A stretch of DNA of 64,000 nucleotides from assembly GCA_024516035.1 (NCBI GenBank), contig CM044960.1, forward strand, positions 18,422,183-18,486,182, read 5' to 3'. The DNA comes from Bactericera cockerelli (Eukaryota > Arthropoda > Insecta > Hemiptera > Triozidae). The translations under genes were made by a program, and so were the position numbers. Positions 55,231 to 64,000 of the stretch are shown piece by piece (the stretch's first letter is position 1; each line of letters opens with the position of its first letter). The notes beneath the pieces are model-generated. The model made no database searches and was not told where the DNA came from. It saw only the letters and a program-made list of their open reading frames with translations.

Positions 55231-57170
55231 GTTACAATAATTTAAAACACTATGATTTTTGTTCGTTTTTGGTATATTTTTAGGGACTCGTTACTTTCAC
55301 AAAGCTATATTCCGTTGAAAATTTTCTTATTATATCCTACTCATTTTTACCTATTCCGTATTAATATTACTTATTTTCGTGTGCTCTTCAAATAATTAAT
55401 CCCAGCTTATTTTTCTGTCTCTCTCTCACTTTTCATCTCAACTTTTATTTTTAATCTTCTTCAAAAGTCAATTTCTAAATTTCTCTCTCTCTCTCGCTCA
55501 CTTTTTCCATTTTTCCTCAATATTCACTTTTTTTCATTTCAATATCATTAATTTTAATACGTTTTCATTGAGGAGAAATTTTCTCGATTCACATCTGATT
55601 TTTATCTAGATTTTATAGAAGTTTGTAAAGATACTTGAGTACATACACAATTACACACGTTTAATTATTTAAAAATAATTATTAAACCGTTTAATTTTGT
55701 CGTATAGTTGAGAAGTAGGCACATGTAGGTACGTAGTACTCTTTTTCTTCTCATTATATCCCCGTATCTGCATTGAGAACTAGTTTGTTATCCCATACTG
55801 ATTGCTACCCAATCTTTACATTTTAACATTACGCTATCACTAGCTCAGCCTTACAGTTTGACATTAGCTGAATACCAGAATTTTGTCACCGCAATTTGTT
55901 CTACATGAGGGTTTTGTCCTTGGGTGCTTGATAAGTTTGATAACCCTGCATTCACCTTGCCTCTTCAGACGAAAAAACAAATTAAATTTCTCCTCCCTTA
56001 TTCCTTCTATTATTTTCTTTAATATTTTTTCCTACCTTTCTTTCTCTTTAAACTTTTTTATTTCTATTTTATTTTCCTCTCCTTTTACTTTTTCATTCGG
56101 GTTTCTTTCTCTCTGTCGCTCTTTTTCTCATTTATTGCTCATAAGTTCATCTCGCTCTCTTTCCACCGACTATATTTTTTGCATTATTATTCAGTGTTCC
56201 AGACAAGAAGACCGCCACAACAATGGAAATATTGCAAACCGTATTTTTACATCTCTGAAAGAAAATCCATTTTTTATCGTAAGACAAAACTAAAAAGACT
56301 CCCATAAATCTCCAACTTCAGATTTAAAGCCAGAAAGTATAAATTTGCTGAGTCCTTCAAGTTTGCTATTATGAAGTTGTACGAACCAAAAGTAGATTTT
56401 ATGTTATTATATTTATTATCTTTGGACTTGTTTATTTTGTAAACCTACATAAAATGTAACCCATAGTTACAATAAAAAATTATTTAAAAATGTTAAATAA
56501 TTATAAAACATGAAAAAATTAACTAGAAAGAGAATAAAATACTTTCGATTTCTAATATTAGAAATTTCTCAGAAGTAATTATCCTAAAAGATTTAGTAGG
56601 TACCTACCTATATTGGTACCATGTTTGTGAAAACCCCTGATACTTAAAAGAAAGCAAATAAAACAAACCTAATAAACAAGATTAGTTGAAAGCTGAACCA
56701 GTGCATCAAAAACATGAATTTTGCAGGCACAAGTACAAGTTGGGTCCATAAAGATTAAGTCCAAAATGTTGGTAGAAAGTTAAAAAGTGAAAACTCTAGA
56801 GGAAAAAGTTTTTTAATGGGACCGTTTGAATCGTTTAAAGTTTCATCATTGAGACATTCTGAACTATTGTAATAATAATGAACTTGAGAGTTGTGAAAAA
56901 AACACAAGAGCTCTCGACACAACTTTCGTTTGACTCCATGAGCCACACTTCTGTAGACGCAGTAGTTCAATGGCGCCCCTCCAACTATTTAAATTAAACG
57001 ATGGAAGTGATATAAATACAATTATTTCTTATTTTTTTTATGTTTATGTTATTAGTTCTTTACCAATACCTATTTCTTTCTTTTTTTTAAATAATTACTT
57101 TATTATAATATTTATTTTTAACAATTTACAAAGGTTTTCTTTCCTTTGCGTCATGAGAGTTTGAATTTGA
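55231..57170. other. AT-rich intergenic DNA
   Basis: CT-rich tracts lie near 55420-55500 and 55980-56170. A palindrome at 56540-56580 belongs to the dispersed 40-bp motif. No gene. Confidence 0.45.
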
Positions 57171-57268
57171 GTAGTCACCCATCCAAGTCTCAATCTCGCT
57201 GAACGTTGGTTAACTGCAGTGACAGAACGAGTACTACTTCTCTATTCAACGTGCCTTTGACACTGTCT
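57171..57268 (-). repeat. 5S rRNA-derived fragment (SINE head)
   Basis: Minus strand: GGCACGTTGAATAGAG, CACTGCAGTTAACCAACGTT, GAGACTTGGATGGGTGACTA. This covers the 5S 5' part through the C box, without a recognisable SINE body. Confidence 0.65.
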
Positions 57269-58311
57269 GTCAAACAATTGGTCCATACTATTCAAATATC
57301 CACCTAACTACTGAGCGTCATTTTATAATTAAAAAAGTTGTGTAAAATAACAAGAAATAGCGTGGAAAACATTTCTTGCACATTGCATATTTCATTATAT
57401 TTCGGGCGTACATAGAAATTATTACTAAATTCATTGTATCCCATGGACGTAATTGGTGTATTTTGTTGTTGTTTTATAAATGATGTATTCTCAGTGTCCT
57501 TAGTACATGTGGTACTTGTTGTATTGGAGGTCGAGTGGTTAAGACACCAATGAAGAAATGCAGAGGAGGAGAGGGACAGCTAAAGTATGGTAGAAGTGTA
57601 GGTGGTTAAATAAAAAAAAAATACCTTACTTTGTCGAACCTCAATGAAAAATCTTGAAAAAATGCCTGGAGATCTAATGTCTAAGTAGGGGATTCATTCT
57701 TCCCACAAGAGCCTTCAGCCCTTTGAAATATTTTAAGTTCATCTAGTGAATGTACCATGAAATATTATGTGTAGGTATTGGTAGTGTGAGCGCTATTAAT
57801 AGGTATGAATATTGAATATCCTATCTAAAAAAATATAGATAGGTAATAGACCAGCTTCAGGGCGATAGAATAAGGATAGACTATGAAGGAAGGAAAAATT
57901 AATATGAGCAGGAAAATGCCTTTCAGTTTCCTATCGTTTTTCTATACTCGGGATAGGATAAGAATAAGAATAGAGGCGATAAGATAAACAAGTATCTATG
58001 TACATAGACAGAACACAGAGAGATGGAGATAGAATATGGAATAGAGAAAAATAAATTCAAGTAGGAACAAGAACATAAGATATGAAATTTTCAATAAAAC
58101 TCGTATTTCTCCATATTATTTTTTTGTCATATTTCTCGTTTATATTCCATTTGTTCTCTTTGAAGTTCTGCAGTGGAAGATTACCTGTCTTATATGTATT
58201 TATTACATAATATATACATATTTATTAATATATTAAGAGTTCTAAGGATACAAGTCACCACAGAAAGTACAAAAATCTCCCCACAACGCTACTAGAGATG
58301 ATCACACATCA
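57269..58311. other. AT-rich intergenic DNA
   Basis: 57840-58080 is rich in AGGATA/ATAGA motifs. No gene. Confidence 0.4.
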
Positions 58312-58492
58312 TCATCATAGGGTGGCGTCATCGTGAACGATGGTAGCCAGACAGTGGAGTAATGACTCAGCACTTCTACCACTGTCTTTACAAGGAATAA
58401 TTGACAGGAATGGCTAATAATTGACAGGGGCCCCCAGAACCAAGCCAATGTTGGTATACTCTCTGTTTATAGTCCCCCAGCCAGACTTTTCT
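58312..58492 (+). repeat. unnamed 160-170 bp dispersed repeat, copy 3
   Basis: Same as 51714, with an internal duplication of the GGAATAATTGACAGG / GGCTAATAATTGACAGGG segment. Confidence 0.75.
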
Positions 58493-58852
58493 GGTCTAAT
58501 CACACAGAAAAGTAAAAAAATCGAGGTCTACCATAGGAACCATTAGTTAAAACAAGAACTATCAAGTACAAAACAGGTGTCTGAATATACTTCACACTGT
58601 ATACGGTGAACTGTCGTTGTGAAAGGCCATGAATCCTTTGCAGCGTAAGTGGCCGGCCACAACAACGACTCTGGGCCTGGGCCCTATATCCTAGACCTAG
58701 ACGCTTCGTTGAATTTTTGGGACTTCGTTGAGGCCGCTTATATTTATAATAATTCCGTGTCCGTGAGATATACCTAAGTCACGGTGGTGAGAGGATTATA
58801 TGGACGCCCAGATTCAATGTCTAGGCTCCTTTCATGATCATTGATTCTATTT

Positions 58853-59087
58853 GGTTTTAACGTCCTGACTTGAAGTAGACAGGACGGGGGTTTTACCCTC
58901 CATTCGCTGGAAATCGTACCAGCTACCCACATTAACCTCACCCAGCCTGGGTAGGGCCGGAATTGCCAGCCTCACATGTTTGAAGGGAACAGAATTTTCT
59001 GTGCGAAAAGTCTGCTCCAACCGGGAATCGAACTCAGGACCCCTGGACTACGGGCAGTAGTCACAACCGTTACGCCACGGAGGCTGG
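58853..59087 (-). repeat. tRNA-headed SINE sharing the 5S-SINE body, complete
   Basis: Minus strand: GCCTCCGTGGCGTAACGGTT (A box), GAGTTCGATTCCCGGTTGGA (B box), then GGCTGGCAATTCCGGCCCTA, CCAGGCTGGGTGAGGTTAAT, GCGAATGGAGGGTAAAACCC and the end GGACGTTAAAACC. Best example of the tRNA-headed form. Confidence 0.85.
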
Positions 59088-59817
59088 CTCGCTTATATTA
59101 TTTTAATAACATGGTTAGATTATTCTGCGTGGTACCGGGGCTAAACTAGGTTCTAGGGCTTCATTGTGTTAGCGCACTTGAATCAGCTCATTTATACTAA
59201 TGTTGAAATGGTACAGGAGGTTTAATAAGCGTAATGGTAGTTTGATTATTTATTTTCCGTAAAATGCTAAATTGTGTGCATCATGTTCTCTTATCTCGCA
59301 GGTTTCCAAATCATAGAACTAAATTTTATACCATTCAAAATGCTCTTTTGATTAGAAAATATAAATAAACAAAAAGGAAGAGAGAGAGGGTAGGAAATCG
59401 TACACATACAATGCGTTCAGGTGTTATCTATATCTATCTTTTATTACTCGAAAATTATGAAACTGCCCATGCATTTTGCTCGCTCTGTTATTATCAAGCG
59501 AAACGGTCGTTTCGCGGGAGAAGGCCTCTCAGAAACTACAGTGCTTATATAACGGTAAATAAAGTTTGTATGTATTTTGTTCATCTTTTTTTTATACTCC
59601 GTATTATTTGCACTTCACTCCTTTTTTTTTCTCTGTTTTACTTTCTTTGTCCTGCAGATCTACTCAATATATAAGGTCTTTGAGTGCCTCAGGAAGAAGT
59701 ATAACCTACTAAACAGTTCAAATTTAATATTCGAGGTAAATATCATTCATGAAATCAAAGGGAGCTTAAGCAAGTAGATAGGTAGACACGGTCAGAAATT
59801 TTTTGTTTACATTTGGG
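59088..59817. other. intergenic, no gene recognised
   Basis: AT-rich; the open frames at 59411-59777 match no family. Confidence 0.4.
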
Positions 59818-60125
59818 TTTTATGACCGACGCCTTCTACATGGTCAATTGGTCACACTACCACGACGGGGATTTTACCCACCATTCCTTGCCCATTACTG
59901 AAAAAAAAACTGCAGGCAACCAAACCAGCTACTTAAATTAACTTCACCCAGCCTGAGTGGGGTCAGGAATAGCCAACAGAATGTGGATTGCCACGATAAA
60001 CATGGATGGATTCGAAATAAGAACGGTCACCAATCCATGATCTTATCACCCTTGACGGTGCTTAACATCAGCTATCGTGTATTCGTATGAGAACTGGTGT
60101 AATCTGGTGTATTCAACGAGCAATC
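59818..60125 (-). repeat. 5S-headed SINE, diverged copy
   Basis: Minus strand: CTCGTTGAATACACCAG, CACCGTCAAGGGTGATAAG, then ACTCAGGCTGGGTGAAGTTA and the GGTAAAATCCCCGTCGTGGT end. Confidence 0.7.
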
Positions 60126-60163
60126 TCCACATTCTCCACTGGCAGAAAAAATATATTCATAAA

Positions 60164-61031
60164 TACAGGGTGGGCAAAAGTCTGGAAACCCCTGAATAAC
60201 TTTCGAATGCCTTCTTCGGTAAACTTAAAATTTTGTACGGTAAACCGGGCTAATAAGACCTTCTTATAGAGTGGGGTCTATTTTTTTTACCGGCCCTTAT
60301 GTCGGGGCCAGGGGGGCCAACTTCATTTTTTTAAATACGAACCCCCACCTTACGATACATTTTTGGAAAGGTCTTCAAATAAGAAATACATTGGTTCAAA
60401 TTTTATTTTTTTAATATTATTTGTTTGCAAATGGCGTCCAACTTTGTGTATGCAGTAAAGTCTGGAAACCCCTGAATATCTTTCGAAAGGACTTTCTCAG
60501 TAAATTTAAAATTGTGTACGGTAATCCTTGGTAATTAGACCTTATATTAGAATTGGACCGATTTTTTTTTACTGGCCCCCATGTCGGGGCCAGGGAGGTC
60601 AACTTCATTTTTTTAAATACGAAACCCCACCTTGCGATACATTTTTGGAAAGGTCTTATTACCCCGACTTACCGTGCACAATTTTAAATTAGCTGAGAAA
60701 GCCCTTTCAAAAGATATTCAGGAGTTTCCAGACTTTACTGCATACACAAAGTTGGACGCCATTTACAAACAGTTTAATATTAAAAAATTAAAATTTGCTT
60801 CAATGTATTTCTTATTTAAAGACCTTTCCAAAAATGTATCGCAAGGTGGGGGTTCGTATTTAAAAAAATGAAGTTGGCCCCCCTGGCCCCGACATGGGGG
60901 CCGGTAACAAAAATCGACCCGACTCTAAAAGAAGGTCTTATCAGCCCGGTTTACCTTACAAAATTTTAATTTTACCGAAGAAGCCATTCGAAAGTTATTC
61001 AGGGGTTTCCAGACTTTTGCCCCACCCTGTA
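60164..61031. mobile_element. foldback element with nested arms
   Basis: The ends are TACAGGGTGGGCAAAAGTCT and its complement. Positions 60164-60540 pair with about 60657-61031. Each arm carries two related direct units starting GTCTGGAAACCCCTGAATA (near 60178 and 60464). The unpaired centre repeats part of the unit (CCCCATGTCGGGGCCAGGGA). No transposase frame. The end motif CAGGGTG resembles that of the element at 32573. Confidence 0.8.
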
Positions 61032-63610
61032 TATTCCACCTTTTGTATGTATAGTAGTATAGTATAAATGTAAAAAAACTGGCAGAAAAGCTTTGGGGTC
61101 ATGAAGTACCAAGGTTGAGCTAGTTTTTCAATACTAATTGCGATACAATAAATTATACTTATTGTTATTCTCAAATTTGATCTTAAATAATGACACCATA
61201 ATATTAACATCTAGCAAACAACCCAGTCCAATGAAAGCATTGGAACTAATACTTGATTAAGACTAAGACCAGACAGTCGTCTAGTATGGCGGTGAGAGCA
61301 TGTAATAATAAAGTCCTTAGGTTCTTGTAACAAAAGCACTTAAGGATTTGTAGAGGGGTGCGATGTTATTGGGGCGGGTGGATGACGGGAAATGTTAATG
61401 TTTCCAAGAAACTAAAATCCAATCTAATACTCGTACATCTTTGGAAATGGAATTATATTTCCCTTGTCAGGATGTTGCAGCTGAGGTAGCTTTAGACTTT
61501 GAGAGAAAATTGGATCATTAATCTCGTCAGCGTTCTTGAGAATAGAACAACAGGTAGAAATGGTTGAACATCTTAAACAGCACACAGAATACAGGATTAT
61601 ACGTCTGCGAGTTGTGCTCTAATTGGCTTCTTCTATTAAATATGATCGCCTTTTTTTTAGTTAGTTTATTTTGCTAATGTGGACTTGTAGGTCTTCAATA
61701 GCTTTTAGGTTTTTATATTTATATATATTTTTTTTACAAACCTCTCTCTCTCTCTCTCTCTTCAACAGTTTCGTATTACACTCTATCTAATATCTATGGA
61801 TGTTTATGTTTACCTATACCATCAGTCGTTTTATTAATAAATAGACAGTTTTTTGAAAGCAAAATTAGCGTTTACGTTAATTGAACTCGAGTCTTACGTA
61901 TAATTTGAAGAAAATAAGGTGACGATTTTACAAAACCTTGGCCTTTTTGTGTTTTTTTTTCGAGTTGGTTTTGAAACTCCAAAAATTAAAATTTCTACAT
62001 TCCTTAATTGAAATAGCTCATATATGTCATATTTATGTAAAATATCTGGGTTTTAAGTTCTCCAGTCATTTTATATGAGTCCTCGTTATGTTTTTTTAGC
62101 CAAAATTTGCCTTGTTTATTATGATCTAGGTCTAGTACAGGATTATTACATTTAGAAGAAGATTCTCCCGAGTGATATTGAAATAGCATGAGAAATTTCA
62201 AAAGCTTTGGAACTCATTCACAATCTACGAGGTAATGAGTATGTGTATTTATATACATGTACATGGTATGGATTGGAATCGCGTTCCAAACTTAACAAGT
62301 GGGATTTTTTTACCGGTAAAAAGAATATATTTTGGAGCTATTATAGGTCACACGCGTGGCTGGGCTTCAAAGCACTTTGTGTAATAGTCAACAATACTTT
62401 GCCCTCTGTAACAACCAACACTGTTGTATTACTTCTGTTCATCGTCCCCTAACTACCAGGTATTTAATTAAAAACACCGTACCATCCTATTCCCTCCCCG
62501 CCATCTTGTTTGTTTTGCTGACCCTGATTTTGTTTACTTTCCAAAAATCCCTCCGGTGATGGACTTGGAATATTTGGATAAGCGACCCATACCCTTCTCC
62601 ATCATGTTGCGAAATTAAAATCCAAACCTTCGAAACAATAACTAGAACGATCTATTGGGATGGTGCATCTATACTCTATAGTTTACAGGAGAGAGTAAAT
62701 AGTTGAAGGCACTTGGGGAAAGCAATTTTAGCATACATAGAGAGACAGCGGTTCGCGGGAGTGGGGAATTACGTAGAGTTCCATTATTCGCGATGTTGTA
62801 TCCTTCGTGTCCACGAACACAGTTTTCATTACCTGAAAATTTCAATAATTTACCCCTTTCCCATTTGCTGTTGGTCTACAGTCTACACACTACCTACAGT
62901 CTACACTCTACCTACAGTCTACACTAGTCTATAGAAATATATCTATCCTCTCCTGTTTAATCGTGTTCTTGCCCTGACGGCTAGAAGCTCACTCTTTCTC
63001 CAGCTTTTGGGCAGTTTATGCACTTTTAATCGAAATATTCGTTACCCTCATTATCGCTCAAGCTAAAACAGACATAATGGCTAATCTCCACGTTGTTGTT
63101 TTTGCACTTCAGTTTGGACTTTAATTTAGTACGAATAGACTTGGGGTAGCTCAAAAATTAGTTCTATAATATAAATTCGAAAGTCATCTATCACTCGTTC
63201 ATCTGTGTTTCTCCGTACTGGTAGTTCTTAGAAATCTTATTTAGGTACCTGATATGTCTGCGTTTGGTATCTATGTGGATACATACTAAGAAAGGATTTT
63301 TTTAAATATTCCAACTGGGATGCCACCTGTGGCTGAAAAAAGGGTCAGTTTACATACGTATATTATTATGAAAATAACCTTCTCATTTATGTTTCTCCGT
63401 ACCAATAAATTTCTAGTAGCTGAAATTTTGTGTGCATGTTAGTCTCATCTTTTAGATGTGCAGAAGCGTTTTTTAATATTCCAACTATATGAATAAATAT
63501 TTCGCTAGAAGCCGTAGCGAAGCACGGGTTCAACAACTCGTGGTTTATATTTAGATTAGAACGGGCTGAAGACAGCTTCCTGTGACCAAGGGATGGTCGT
63601 TACACTAGTC
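61032..63610. other. AT-rich intergenic DNA
   Basis: A (CT)n tract lies at 61743-61761. A 17-bp tandem repeat (CTACCTACAGTCTACA) of about three units lies at about 62876-62925. No gene recognised. Confidence 0.45.
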
Positions 63611-63790
63611 ACAGTGACCGAGAGAATTAGCGAACTGGATTGCACGCATAGTGACCTGGATTCGATTCCCAGCAGCGCCTCAGAAATTTTCTCCTATTTA
63701 CTTGGATGTCCGGGGTCAACTTATATCACGTGAGAAAAATTGAGTAGATATTTGTATGAATAGCGACCAGTGGCGGCGTTAAGTGAAGGA
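63611..63790 (+). repeat. tRNA-derived SINE (11852 family)
   Basis: CAGTGACCGAGAGAATTAGC head, GGATTCGATTCCCAGC B box, TATTTACTTGGATGTCCGGG body, AGCGACCAGTGGCGGCGTTA tail. Confidence 0.8.
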
Positions 63791-64000
63791 CTATACATCA
63801 TGAATGTTAGTTACCTACCCTGTAGTGGGTTACTAGAGTTGTGACATAATAATACAAAGAAAAAAGTCACACATAGTAAAGCTACATTCACGAAAACTCA
63901 ATGGTTTAAACATCAAATTTCCACGTGCATACTATTTTAGTTAGGTTGATAAAGAATAATCTCGTTAGGCCATCTTTTATAATTATGTAGTCGTATTTTA
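63791..64000. other. AT-rich end of window
   Basis: Nothing recognised. Confidence 0.5.

Noticed and set aside
60632..60871. Frame of 79 codons (KVLLPRLTVHNFKLAEKALS...)
   Set aside because: Lies in the foldback at 60164-61031; its counterpart on the other strand mirrors it.

Overview
This 64 kb window is eukaryotic nuclear DNA from an animal, most likely an insect. It is AT-rich. Three multi-exon or single-exon protein genes occupy its first 23 kb, and they sit in a dense background of SINEs, palindromic (foldback) DNA elements, MITE-like elements, LINE 3' ends and simple repeats. The arthropod assignment rests mainly on a Beaten-path-type immunoglobulin gene. Order and species cannot be fixed from the sequence alone. 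Most long open frames in the last 40 kb fall on microsatellites, SINEs or palindromes and are not genes.

Genes. (1) 1018-2064, minus strand: a single-exon WD40 protein of 348 residues that resembles ERCC8/CSA, the transcription-coupled repair subunit of a DDB1-CUL4 ubiquitin ligase. (2) 6512-12512, minus strand: four exons of a Beat-family cell-surface Ig protein, covering the second half of Ig1, all of Ig2 and a hydrophobic C-terminal tail. The signal-peptide exon and the first half of Ig1 were not found. (3) 19562-23001, plus strand: a four-exon gene of 741 codons for a TTLL6/TTLL13-like tubulin-ligase protein. All splice phases agree, but nearly every catalytic motif is lost, so it looks like a TTLL pseudoenzyme. 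The three genes belong to unrelated pathways (DNA repair, neuronal adhesion, microtubule biology) and nothing suggests they work together.

RNA and repeats. A solitary full-length 5S rRNA-like copy lies at 37930-38048. At least six SINE families are present. One set shares a single body and 3' tail but carries either a 5S rRNA-derived head or a tRNA-derived head. Large inverted-repeat elements lie at 3700-5210, 32573-34227, 38424-39037 and 60164-61031. Two hAT-like elements with 8-bp target duplications lie at 46746-47762 and 54609-55230, and the second retains a decayed transposase C-terminus. A TTAA-flanked MITE lies at 53300-53610. LINE 3' fragments lie near 39.1 and 43.4 kb. A 31-bp minisatellite just 3' of the TTLL gene is split by a SINE.

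The best candidates for something undescribed are the degenerate but structurally intact TTLL gene, the modular 5S/tRNA-headed SINE set, and the group of palindromic elements that begin with a CAGGGTG-type end. No operon, phage, CRISPR or bacterial feature is present.
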